From Chara braunii (lineage: Eukaryota; Streptophyta; Charophyceae; Charales; Characeae): 20,939 nucleotides of DNA. Of the stretch, positions 1 through 8,776 are shown piece after piece. A model generated the notes under the pieces. It saw only the letters and a program-made list of their open reading frames with translations. It made no database searches and was not told the DNA's origin. The stretch spans positions 312,436 through 333,374 of the forward strand of contig BFEA01000101.1 of the NCBI GenBank assembly GCA_003427395.1, in the 5' to 3' direction. A program made the translations under genes and the position numbers. Position 1 is the stretch's first letter, and each line of letters opens with the position of its first letter.

Positions 1-1
1 C

Positions 2-30
<29 letters not shown>
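2..30. repeat. A29 tract at the left edge
   Basis: An uninterrupted run of A from the second base of the window. The right edge also finishes in an A run, so both edges look like assembly breaks at homopolymers, or retroposon tails. The element that this tail would belong to lies outside the window. Confidence 0.9.
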
Positions 31-32
<2 letters not shown>

Positions 33-87
33 CCAGGCTCGGCTACATGAGCTTGTTCGTTGCCACTTGGGGACTCGTCAGGCAAAA

Positions 88-198
88 GAAATTTTCTGTG
101 CCAAACAGAACGCACAATTATTGTGAGTGCACAAAGGCTTTCTTTCCGACCAGATGCAGTCACGATGACGGTGCTCGGTGTTCTGGGAGCAATATTTG
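88..198. mobile_element. MITE-like 111-bp element, copy 1 (diverged)
   Basis: Seen by comparison with the clean copy at 9909-10019. The two align without net gap over 111 bp, most clearly in the block CAAACAGAACGCAC (102-115), the central CCGACCAGATGCAGTCA and the right part around GGTGTTC (177-183). The outer left terminal repeat is poorly preserved. The boundaries are projected from copy 3. No transposase is present, so it would be a non-autonomous element. Confidence is lower than for copy 3 because the left end is weak. Confidence 0.5.
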
Positions 199-433
199 AA
201 CGATGAAGATTGATTTGGGGGGACCAAAGGGGATCGTGTGGTGCACTGAGGCCTCATCCCAAGGTTCACCAAATGTGAAAAAGACAGAAATATGGCAGGT
301 GTATCTTTCCACGTTTTGGCACATTTCATGCCTGGTGTGTGAGGCCCCAAATCTCCGCTCAGCTATTAGCTGGTTCTTCTCCACCTGTGGACTCCACAAT
401 CAACTGGCGATATCCTCTAGGGGCAAGGTCCCA
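199..433. other. spacer, no feature recognised
   Basis: The short open frames here (for example 203-454 plus and 78-350 minus) overlap each other in several frames and show no recognisable domain. I see no gene, repeat or RNA in this stretch. Confidence 0.6.
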
Positions 434-544
434 CTACTCTCTTCCCCCGAATAGCACGTACGGTCAATGTAGCAGTATTTGAAGCACCTTTCAGTCCAGA
501 TGCAGCAAAAATAACCCTACGTTCTATTTGGGTGAAGATAGGAG
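434..544. mobile_element. MITE-like 111-bp element, copy 2
   Basis: The left end CTACTCTCTTCCCCCGAA matches the terminal repeat of the copy at 9909, and the right end (TTTGGGTGAAGATAGGAG) is the diverged complement of it. The central CAGTCCAGATGCAGCAAAA matches the same place in copies 1 and 3. Length is again 111 bp. The left and right ends can pair with each other around TCTTC-CCC-AATAG-ACGTA. Non-autonomous; no coding capacity. Confidence 0.6.
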
Positions 545-564
545 AGGACTGGATTCAATGAATG

Positions 565-719
565 TTTTTTTTTCTTTTTTTTTTTTCTTTTTTTTCTTTT
601 TTTAATCACATGCCAGAGTTGCTAAGGAGTGGTGGTAAGAGCAGACACTCCTAGCACTCTGTTTGTGACTCCAATCTATTGGTGGGGAGTAGCACCTGCT
701 GGAAAAGAAGGTCCAGCGT
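565..719 (-). mobile_element. retroposon 3' end with A-rich tail (copy E)
   Basis: Read on the minus strand this is GGACGCTGGA..., a hairpin (GCTGGA/TCCAGC, + coordinates 698-717, 8-nt loop), then about 40 nt, then a second hairpin (AGAGT-GCTAAGGAGTG 615-631 with CACTCCTAGC-ACTCT 646-660), then a long A-rich tail interrupted by G (the T tract 565-603). It is homologous to 7465-7621 on the plus strand: both have the same order of hairpins, the same 12-13 nt loop TCTGCTCTTACCA in the distal hairpin, and the tail. I read it as the 3' end of a SINE or a 5'-truncated LINE. The 5' limit is only where similarity between the two copies stops. Confidence 0.65.
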
Positions 720-1299
720 CCTTTTCCTCTCCCCCACCCCCCCGCCCCCCGACTCGGTCTAACAGAGTTTATTGACCGAAAACATAGTGTTCGCAGCCAG
801 GAGGCTGCACTATACCTGATTGCATATTGGCTTTCCCGATCAGGTATCGTCGACGACCTTTTGAGGGTTTAGATGGGCGTAGAGAGGGCGGGAAAATGGA
901 GTTGAAGGGTGCGGTCCTTGTCATAAGATGGACCGGTCGCTGAGGCGGTCCTAGCAGAGGAAAAAAGCAAAGGACCAGCGGTAGCCTACAGGGGTAGTGC
1001 GGAGGTCGTTTCAGACGGCGCGCAGTGGTCCCTTATTCAGGCAACTTCGGAGTGCCAGAGGGAACGGGAAGAAATGGGGGGCGTTCGGGATTTTGGGCAT
1101 AGCTGTACTGTATGCATCTGGCCTAAAGTCTGGCCACTGTACGTCCAAATCTATCTTCTTTTCCATTGTTTTTCTTTCTTTCTTCAGCTCGTCAATTCCA
1201 TGCAAGGTTATGTCCGGGCCTGAAACGGGATTGCTAAAACACCATTGTTGAATCGTCCACATGACCGAGCAAATCGTCCGAATAAACGAACAAGATTTG
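720..1299. other. spacer with small inverted repeats, no gene
   Basis: Contains a C-rich run near 731-750 and two small inverted repeats: GCAGCC/GGCTGC with a 4-nt loop around 793-810 and ATACCTGAT/ATCAGGTAT (812-820, 839-847). The open frames 997-1251 (plus) and 1011-1262 (minus) mirror each other and show no domain. No gene can be supported. Confidence 0.55.
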
Positions 1300-1835
1300 G
1301 CCCAGATGATATTTGGTACTAGGGGGGTCTAGTGGATGGCCAAGGTAGGCGGATGGATGGAGGCTAGAGTACCTCCAGATGATATGCGGTAGGAGGGTCT
1401 AGTAGATGGCCAAGGTAGGGAGGTGGACGCACTGGATGGAGGGTAGAGTACCTCCAGATGACAGACGCTAGAGTACCTCCAGATGACAGAGGCTAGAGTA
1501 CCTCCAGATGATATGCGGTAGGGGGGTCTAGTGGATGGAGAAGGAAGGGGGGTGGATGGAGTCTAGAGTACCTCCAGATGATATGTGGTAGGGGGGTCTA
1601 GTGGATGGCCAAGGTAGGGGGGGTGGATGCAGGCTAGAGTACCTCCAGATGATATGCGGTAGGGGGGTCTAGTGGATGGCCAAGGTAGGGGGGTGGATGG
1701 AGGCTAGAGTACCTCCAGATGACAGAGGCTAGAGTACCTCCAGATGACAGAGGCTAGAGTACCTCCAACAACAATCGGAACAACAACAATACAACCACGA
1801 AGCAACTGGAGAGGCGTCTAGTGGATGACCAAGGT
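1300..1835. repeat. composite minisatellite, 70-bp and 25-bp units
   Basis: The core CTAGAGTACCTCCAGATGA (first base slightly variable) occurs at 1364, 1443, 1468, 1493, 1563, 1634, 1704, 1729 and 1754. Spacings are 79, 25, 25, 70, 71, 70, 25, 25. Long units carry an extra segment with TCTAGTGGATGGCCAAGG; short units replace it with CAGAGG. The array opens with a long-unit segment at about 1300 and fades into a degenerate segment ending near 1835. No spacer diversity, so it is not CRISPR-like. Confidence 0.9.
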
Positions 1836-2253
1836 ACAACAAAATTTTGGGACCGGATCGATTTCGATTCTCAAGTTTGCCTGGCCGATGCGGTGTCGGT
1901 CTAAGGATCTACCGATGGGCCCTGTAGAGAGAACACGTATGCCTACTTCCCGAAGCACCCGTACAGCAAGGCTCACTCGAACATGCTTCAACCAGGAGGG
2001 AGCCGTGTTCCTGCTCAGCCCTGGTGCCTGCAGCCACTGACTACCAGGGACTTCTACTGTTTCGACCAACCTTGTCCTATCGGATCTCTGTTGTGGTAAA
2101 GGGAAATGGGACACGGTACCGGGGCCATACTGCTCAGCCCCCGTGCCTGCAGTCACTCTGTACTAAACCCTAAACCCAGAAAGTTCCACTGCGGCCCTAT
2201 GCCTCAGACCGCCTGTTGACAATAACACTGACTCAACCCAAAGGGGCTTTACT
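1836..2253. repeat. dispersed and direct repeat segments plus telo-box
   Basis: CTGCTCAGCCC followed by GTGCCTGCAG and CACT occurs twice, at 2011-2038 and 2130-2157. The segment 2099-2131 (GGGAAATGGGACAC, then GGTACCGGGGCCATACTGC) recurs at 7619-7660 with a 7-nt insertion. At 2163-2177 there are two plant telomere-type units (CTAAACCCTAAACCC) containing an exact telo-box, AAACCCTAA. No convincing gene; overlapping short frames at 1818-2156 show no domain. Confidence 0.6.
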
Positions 2254-2622
2254 GTGGAAGGATGGAGGGGTAACCCCACCAATGCTATCATACTCAAGAG
2301 GTTGAAATACTGGGTTAGGGAGACCAACGAGGAAGATGTCCTAGGCGTGGTGCTGCCCGACACTCTCTCGTTTCCCAAGGGAATCATGTCGGTCCTTTTG
2401 CTGCTAGACCCCAAAACCAAGGCCCAGAAAAGTGCCTTCAACTTCAAATGGTTTAACCATCAGTAGTTGATGGACCTAACCACCGCAAAATTCAGGACCA
2501 ACTGTGCTTGGACCTTACCCAGGGTCCTCATCTTCATGCAAATCTTTCTGGAAGAGAATGTGTTGGAGGAACACAATCATTGGGATGATCCATCCTTCGT
2601 ATTTCCTCTCAAAATCAAAACT
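2254..2622 (+). pseudogene. ORF1-region remnant of LINE family B
   Basis: One frame reads like protein from 2254 to a TGA at 2620, broken once by TAG at 2464. The only upstream start in frame is GTG, so the true start is lost. It contains the phrase EEDVLGVVLPDTLSFPKG and, near the end, a hydrophobic stretch before FVFPLKI. I recognise no domain. The assignment is positional: it lies just upstream of the family B ORF2 remnant, exactly where family A has its small extra ORF (13871-14251), whose end reads MFFPLID. That resemblance is weak. It could instead be an unrelated broken gene. Confidence 0.35.
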
Positions 2623-2869
2623 TGATTAGTACCAGCACCTAAGGGAGTTACAAAATCAATTCCTCAAATAGAATGTACACTGGAGGAGGCCAGTCCATGG
2701 GCCCACGAGCACAACAGCCCCCTGACTTGCCCCATTCTCCAAACCGCCCGATGGCAAACCTTACATGCCAAACCCAACAACCCCGGCCCAACAACCCCCA
2801 CCACCCCGCCAGCGCCCCCCATCCCCCCCGCTCTTTCCTCGTGTCAGAAGGCCGCCCCAATGGGCATCG

Positions 2870-5380
2870 AAGTTAGCCAAGGCAGACATAGATATACACT
2901 CCCTTAACGTTAATGGGCTGATACAAGCTTCACCGGACAAGAAGCAAGCAATATGAAATATGATAAGTGCTCGATTTCAGGTGGATGGCCGGATGCGGTA
3001 TGTATACAAGAGACACACTTACAGAACACTTTCGCGCACATAGCCAAAGCAAAATTTATCTGGCCATTTGTAGCTTTCATGGCGCCAGCTAAAGATAGAG
3101 GGTCGGCAGGAGTGGCAGTCTGACTCCCATCTTCCTCAAAGCTTAAGCCGCTGAGAGTACAGTTTGATAAACAACAAGGGAGGTGGTTGTGCCTCAAAGT
3201 GGCATTTGAAGACGAGTTGTTTTACCTGGTCAATGTCTATGCACCTAATGACCCTACAAGTAGGGTGGATTTGTAGCTTGCCCTGCTCCAGCATCTGCCA
3301 GATGACGCCCTAATAACTATAGCAGGGGACTTCAACACTGCCCTCGACCCGACACTCGACCATAGATCCACCTCGCAGAGTGAGCATTGGCAGTCCCCCT
3401 CGTTGTTAGTCTTAGGTTCAAATGTCCTCATGCTTAAACAATTGATGGCAGATCGGGAACTGGAGGATGCATATAGACTCATGCACCCCACCCAAAGAGC
3501 GTATACATGTCTCTTTCCCAGCGGCGACCGAGGCCTTGCCAATTCACGTATTGATCTTACCCTGGTATCAAAGGAACTCATCATTGGCCTTGTCACAACA
3601 ACAGAAATAACAACGATTAGTCCATGCAAATCCTTTGATCATAGAATGATCACACTCGGTCGCTCCTTTCATAACCATATCCAAAGGGGGTCCGGGTTTT
3701 TCAAGTTCAACACATCCTTGCTTCCCCTGTCAAGATTCAAAGACCCGATTAATACCTTTTGGTCATACTGGCAAACTCAAAAACTTGAATCAGGAGACAG
3801 GGTGGACTTGTTCAATAAGGGCATCGCACAACTTTAAGTTAGGGAAAGAACCAAAAAGTTCTCCATTCAACATGCGCGAGATCGTAAAGCCCTTATTAAA
3901 AAATTGATGAGGGATCTCGAGGAATGAGATGAACAATTTATGGACGATCCGCTGCACCACCCCTCCTTTGATGAGCTACAACAGACCCGTGATCATCTCC
4001 AAACTTACATTGAACAACAGTCGAAGGCATGGAGAATACAGACCAAAATTAAACGGACTCACACTGAAGGGACAATGTCTGAAGTTTTTTTTAACAAGGC
4101 AAGGGCGAGAGTAAGGGCCAACACTGTCCCCAGACTCAGACACCCTTTGGATGAATCGGCCCCGGTTGCAGCCAATGCCTACGCTATTGCAGATTATGCC
4201 TCCCGGTACTATCAAAACCTGTTCACATCCCAGACACCCAATAAACACCCCGACGATGTTCGACACGCAAGGGGGAAGCTGCTGGAAACAGTACAATCAC
4301 GTCTGACCTGCATACAAAGAATGGAATTGAACAAACCCCTAACCCACCAGGAGATTTGAGAGGCGCTACATGAGATGGAAGATGAGAAAACCCCAGGGAT
4401 TGACTCATTTCCCAATGAGTTTTGGGTGCAATTCTGGGACCTATTGCAGGATGACCTTATGGAATACATCTTGGCAGTCCAAAAATAAGGCTCTTTCGGG
4501 GGTATGATTGACCTAGGGGTCACCACGCTTCTCTACAAGAAAGGTGACAAAGATGATATAAGGAACTATAGACCCATCACACTCCTTCCTGTGCCCTAGA
4601 AAATAGTGGCCAAAGCACTGACCAAACGACTGCTGCCACAAATGAACGTCCTCATCCATCCAGACCAGACAAGGTTCATGCCCAACCACAATGTTCAAGA
4701 TAACATTCTGCTGGTCAATGAAACCATCAGGTATGCCTGACAACGTAAGGTCCCAACGACCATTATGTTCATCGACTTACGATCACGTCGATTGGGACTT
4801 CCTAGGTTTGTGTCTGAAAAATATGAATTTTGGCCCGGTGTTCTGTTACTGAGTGCAACTTTTGCATAGTCGGCCACGACCAATATCATGATTAATGGTC
4901 GGCCACCTCTCGCCCCCGATTCGCCTTCAAAGATCGGTGTGTCAAGGTGACCCTATAGCGCCCCTGCTTTTTGTCATTGTCATCGAAGCCCTGGCATCGA
5001 TGATCAGAGCGCACCCCAACATCAGTGAGGTGCCCATTCCGGACATCCCCAATTATCTCATTCCAGTGACATCGCTGTTTGCGGATGACCTGGCGGTTCT
5101 TATCCGAGCAGACGCAGATAGCATAACAACTCTTACTCATGTCATTCACCTCTTCTCACTGACGATAGATATGAAGGTCAATTGAGGTTCGAAAACTGAG
5201 GGTTGGTGGCTCCACCCTCAAGATGAGCCCCCGCCTCAACAGCCGACAGTAGCCTGGCCACACAAGGAAGAGGCTATCAAAATTCTTAGGGGGAGACTGA
5301 CAGCTCTTGGCCCCCCGCCTAACTATGGGGACACACTACTGAAGTGCTCGTCTCTTGGCCCCCTCCGAGTTGTCGTTTCT
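2870..5380 (+). pseudogene. LINE family B ORF2 remnant (AP endonuclease + RT)
   Basis: A decayed L1-type ORF2. The endonuclease begins near 2876 (phrase IHSLNVNGL), has the catalytic QETH at 3007-3018, NVYAPND near 3230 and GDFN at 3325-3336; the usual SDH is FDH here. RT motifs follow: TPGIDSFPNEF near 4390, KKGDKDDIRNYRPI near 4540, FIDL at 4768-4779 with the aspartate at 4774, CQGDPIAPLLF near 4940 and FADD at 5078-5089. Damage is extensive: frame changes near 2985 and 4780, the latter also removing a few residues after FIDL, and eight stops in the main frame (3121, 3274, 3835, 3925, 4357, 4486, 4597, 4738). A proline-rich frame at 2765-2870 may be its N-terminal leader. The similarity ends near 5380, before the thumb/tail region. 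Distinct from family A: sequence is clearly diverged. Confidence 0.85.
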
Positions 5381-5498
5381 TTCTTATTTGTCGATTACCG
5401 AACCGCTGACGCTGTATGGTCCCGTTGGCCGTTGGCTGATCAAGGAACAGAGCCGTGCCGAGTTGGGGTGGATTGGGTAGGAGAGAGGTACATACCAG
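5381..5498. other. transition into G-rich sequence, no feature
   Basis: The LINE similarity fades out and the plus strand becomes purine-rich. No gene recognised. Confidence 0.5.
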
Positions 5499-5633
5499 GG
5501 TAGTAGTGGTGGGAAAGGGAGAGGCGGGGCAGAGGACTGGGAGTCTGCTGGGAAAGTGGGGGCGGGAGGGGCGTAGAGGGTGGGGATTCTATGGGGATCG
5601 GGGTGGATAAGGCGGGGTGGAGGGAGGCGGAGC
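5499..5633. repeat. 135-bp G-rich segment, copy 1 (artefactual duplication)
   Basis: Direct repeat, essentially identical to 5673-5807 and of the same 135-bp length. The two copies abut the two halves of a Nextera junction adapter. The most economical reading is that one genomic segment was entered twice because reads containing the adapter were not trimmed. Confidence 0.85.
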
Positions 5634-5671
5634 CTGTCTCTTATACACATCTAGATGTGTATAACAGACCG
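5634..5671. other. Nextera mate-pair junction adapter (library contamination)
   Basis: 5634-5652 is exactly the Nextera/Tn5 mosaic end CTGTCTCTTATACACATCT. 5653-5671 is its reverse complement with two mismatches (17 of 19). This head-to-head 38-bp arrangement is the circularisation junction of Nextera mate-pair libraries. On the minus strand it gives the tell-tale peptide MCIRDR. It is synthetic and should be masked; the contig join across it is not supported by this sequence. Confidence 0.97.
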
Positions 5672-5672
5672 T

Positions 5673-5807
5673 GGTAGTAGTGGTGGGAAAGGGAGAGGCG
5701 GGGCAGAGGACTGGGAGTCTGCTGGGAAAGTGGGGGCGGGAGGGGCGTAGAGGGTGGGGATTCTATGGGGATCGGGGNGGATANGGCGGGGNGGNGGGNG
5801 GNGGAGC
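5673..5807. repeat. 135-bp G-rich segment, copy 2, with N calls
   Basis: Second copy of 5499-5633. It contains six N bases (5778, 5784, 5792, 5795, 5799, 5802), and a seventh N follows at 5809. The six N positions fall exactly where copy 1 has the non-G bases T, A, T, A, A and C, so they mark G-versus-other ambiguity in low-quality reads. Confidence 0.85.
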
Positions 5808-6042
5808 TNGCGGGAAAAGGGGGCAACACTGGGGTGGACGGGGGTGACGTGGATGGTAAGGGAGGTGGTTGTGAGCAGGAAGAATGAGGAAGGGGGGTGG
5901 GCCCAGCTTGTGCATGCCGATCCACCTCACATTGGACCCAGTGCACCTCAGTTAGTGAGTTTTTGAGTTGACCCGGAGGCGGTGTTGGGAAGAACTCGGG
6001 CGGTCTGTATGTCCATAGGTGGTCCTGTGCTGCCCAATTCTT
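5808..6042. other. non-coding stretch downstream of the minus-strand LINE fragment
   Basis: G-rich on the plus strand to about 5900, then mixed. It lies 3' of the ORF2 stop at 6043 on the minus strand, so part may be that element's 3' untranslated region. No A-rich tail or hairpin like those of family A was found here. Confidence 0.45.
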
Positions 6043-7383
6043 CTATGTTAGCCTTCCGTCGTTTTGTACTTCAGCTAATTTGTGGTTGGGGTCTATCCAC
6101 TTTACTGAGAAGGCTTCAATTACCTTTTGCCTACTGTCTTGGTCAGGGGCTGCACTCATTTTTTGTATTAAGTTTTTACTGGCTTTCAACATATTCGCCC
6201 TGATCACCTCAAGCAACTCTGCTTTGGCTTGGTGAAAACCAAAGGTCTCTTCTTGGCGTTCTGCTGAGCATCTCATTCTCCATATGACCATGAGAATGGC
6301 TAGTCTCATATATTTAAACAGGTTATGTTGGAAGGATGTCCATGAGGAAGGGAAACTTCTGTTTTTTCCCAGCAAGATAAGGGAAATATTCCATCACAAA
6401 CGTGAATCTGTGAGCTCGTGCCACATGGCGTCCCACCATTGCCAAACCTGCATAGCCATGGGGCACGCCAGCAGGCAATGTTCTAGGTCGGCTCGTCTGC
6501 GCTACGCACCCTCTCCACAGCGGGAGCATATTGGAGATAAAACTCCTGTTTGTTCTAGGTTAGTACGTGAGATTATCCAGTCTGGTGTCGGTAGGCAGCG
6601 ATGTAAAATTTGCCACTGCAGCGCTCTGTGTGAGGTTAGCATTATATGAGCATATATATTCCAGGGGATGTGATGTAGCTCCCCGTGTTGCAGCGGTGAA
6701 TCTTTTGCCCACCGAGTTTGGACGACGGAGGTGGAGGCCTGCATTTTGTGGGCGTGTTTGTAACCCTCACGTACCGAGTATTGCCAAATTGGAGTGGGTT
6801 TCCGTCCTTTCCAGACCCATTCGTCCGGGTCGAACACAAGTGCTTCCACCGGGGTAGACATTTCATAAGCAAAGTAGCCTGTGTCATCGTCACCCACCAC
6901 CCTCACCCTGGTCAAATCTTTCGTTGGGAGGCATCTATCCACTTTTGGGTCCCTTTTCAGGGGGGCCCAACGTGCTCCGGGCACATCTGGTTCATATGCC
7001 TGGAGCTGCGCCTGTTGCCCTGTGCATTGAGCCACCCTGAAAATGGTCATGAGGATAGGATTATGAGTGGATTGCTTCACCCAATCCAGGCTGCATATCG
7101 TGGGACCCTTTTGTAGGGTAGCCACCCATGACGGTGAAACAGCCCTGTGAATGAGGGCCAGCTTGTCCTGACTTTTTCTGATGTACTTCAGGCTTGGCTG
7201 TAGCTGTTGTACGGTCTTCCATACCCCTCTCTGATTGTCCCAAAGGTCCCCCACACTGAAGAGGCCATTTCTCACCCATGTAAGCCAGGTGGAGTTGGCG
7301 GCCATTGAAAGCGGCATGTTTGTTTCATCGCATATATCAGGGTTGCCGAATAATGGCTGCCGCCATATCTCTTGCCACCTCAA
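6043..7383 (-). pseudogene. LINE ORF2 C-terminal part (connection + zinc tail)
   Basis: A single minus-strand frame of about 447 codons, broken by TAG at 6504-6502 and TGA at 6396-6394, ending at a TAG at 6045-6043. It aligns along its length with the C-terminal third of the family A ORF2: QPLFGNP against QPLFDNP near the start, a VGDLWD / VDIWDVD block, SPSWVATLQKG against LEWVTILQSG, and the zinc tail CSRC...HCLLAC (CSRC coded at 6528-6517) against CSLC...HCDL, then WQWW against WNWW and a conserved helix after it. No endonuclease or RT palm is attached. It starts roughly where the family B fragment at 2870-5380 would need about 160 more residues, so the two may be halves of one element in opposite orientation. 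No ATG start applies. Confidence 0.8.
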
Positions 7384-7464
7384 AGGGGGCGGCTTCTTGT
7401 ATGGGTGACATAACTAAGTGTTCTGCAGTAACCCATTTGTTTCAGGCTCCGGTATTTGATGTCA

Positions 7465-7621
7465 AGGGACGCTGGACCTGGTTTCCAGCAGGTGCAGCTT
7501 CCCACCAATGGAACGGAGCCATCCAAGTACGGTAGTGTAGAGGGAGTGTCTGCTCTTACCAACACTCCCTCTACGCCCCGTTGTCGATGTTTGGCAGAAA
7601 AAAAAAAAAAGAAAAAAAAAG
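7465..7621 (+). mobile_element. retroposon 3' end with A-rich tail (copy D)
   Basis: Opens with AAGGGAC and a perfect 6-bp stem GCTGGA/TCCAGC (7471-7476, 7484-7489; 7-nt loop CCTGGTT). A second hairpin follows with a perfect 13-bp stem GTAGAGGGAGTGT/ACACTCCCTCTAC (7537-7549, 7562-7574) and loop CTGCTCTTACCA, then an A-rich tail from 7599. Homologous to the minus-strand copy at 565-719. The lead and first hairpin also match the 3' hairpins of LINE family A. Probably a SINE or 5'-truncated LINE. The junction at 7465 is where similarity to the other copy starts. Confidence 0.7.
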
Positions 7622-7661
7622 GGAATGGGACACAGGACATGGTACCGGGGCCATACTGCAG
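7619..7661 (+). repeat. dispersed repeat shared with 2099-2131
   Basis: GGGAATGGGACAC and GGTACCGGGGCCATACTGC match 2099-2131, here separated by an extra AGGACAT. It directly follows the A-tail of the retroposon at 7465-7621. Nature unknown. Confidence 0.7.
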
Positions 7662-8023
7662 AGGCGCCTGAATCCTTTCAAACAAGAAAGAATGTACGAG
7701 TTTATCTAGAGTGTAGGGAGGGATAGAAAGGCCATAGGCAGACTGGAGTCCCTTTCTTTTTCCTCGAATATATATCACAAATAGTTCATATCGTAGATTA
7801 TAAAATCGTTAAAATGGCAATTGCAAATGCATTACAGATCTTGATGGGAGAGTGGAATCATGTGATGACAGCACGGGACCCGTACACATATGAAGAAAAT
7901 GTTATGTCCCTTGTGAAAATAAAAACTGGAAAAAGGGTATAGGAAGGGTATTTTGGCCAAGTGTCCGACAAATCAGGGAGGCTATGAAGGGTACAGAGGG
8001 AGAGAAGATAAGAGAAGGGTGTA

Positions 8024-8083
<60 letters not shown>

Positions 8084-8776
8084 GGCTGGGGTGTAGGGGG
8101 GGTAAGTGGGGAGGGAAGAAGGTACACGAAGGGCGTGGAGAGAATTGCAAAAGCTTGTAATTGGTTAATTAATAACACTAATAATTTTGAAATCGTAGTG
8201 CGCCAATGTTACGTCCGACACGGAAACGAGAAAAAAAAAAAGAGCACATCAGGCTCATGAGAATTGAGCAGGAGAGTTAATCTCCCACCATGCATGCACT
8301 TACCAAGACGCATAAGACGTCTGTGATAATTAATTTAAATTAAATAATTACTATAATTTACATTTTCTAGGGCAAAAAGAAGAAGATGGTCCTATACTTA
8401 GATGGCACAACCGATAAACCATCCTGCCCCAGATAAATATTGTGAAAGAGGTTCGTTGGTCCATTAACTTTTTTTTCATTTTGCCTTTCCAATGAAAGCA
8501 AATAAGTAATATAATTACTAATATCATACCTATACCCCCCTCCCCCTCCCCTCCCTCCAACCCACCCCCCCTCCTTCCTTCCTTCTGCCATTAGCTGACA
8601 GTCGCTCGATCTCTAATGAAATTGGACAAATATCAATGAATATAGACAATTATAGAGTCTTTTGGACATTAACCGTAGCAAATGTTCTGATCTGATTGAA
8701 TTTGGCTATGTCGAGAAAAAAATCTTCCATTTTGAAATTGAACAGCTACTATGAATTGCCAAATTAATTAACCAAT
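7662..8776. other. AT-rich spacer with T57 and pyrimidine tracts
   Basis: No gene recognised over about 1.1 kb. It contains an uninterrupted T57 run at 8026-8082 (lysine-only antisense frames there are meaningless), an A-run near 8230, a perfect AT palindrome TTAATTTAAATTAA near 8331-8344, and a C/T-only tract around 8536-8585. The 3' part (about 8600-8776) would be the downstream flank or 3'UTR of the minus-strand gene that ends at 8777. Confidence 0.6.
8026..8082. repeat. T57 homopolymer
   Basis: Fifty-seven consecutive T. It could be the A-tail of a minus-strand retroposon, but the sequence on its 5' side (8083-8200 read in reverse) shows none of the hairpins seen in the other elements. 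Confidence 0.9.

Noticed and set aside
1300-1835. CRISPR-like array
   Set aside because: Repeats are contiguous modules of a minisatellite; the sequences between cores are themselves repeats, not unique spacers, and the genome is eukaryotic.
5384-5946. Proline-rich minus-strand frames around the adapter
   Set aside because: They translate the G-rich artefact and the adapter itself (MCIRDR), and include undefined bases.
2870-7383. Twin-priming inversion as the cause of the opposed LINE halves
   Set aside because: Twin priming inverts the 5' part and leaves the 3' part with its tail in sense downstream; here the order is 5' sense then 3' antisense, which does not fit.
7858-8178. Lysine-rich frames across the T57 tract
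   Set aside because: They are translations of a homopolymer with no flanking domain.
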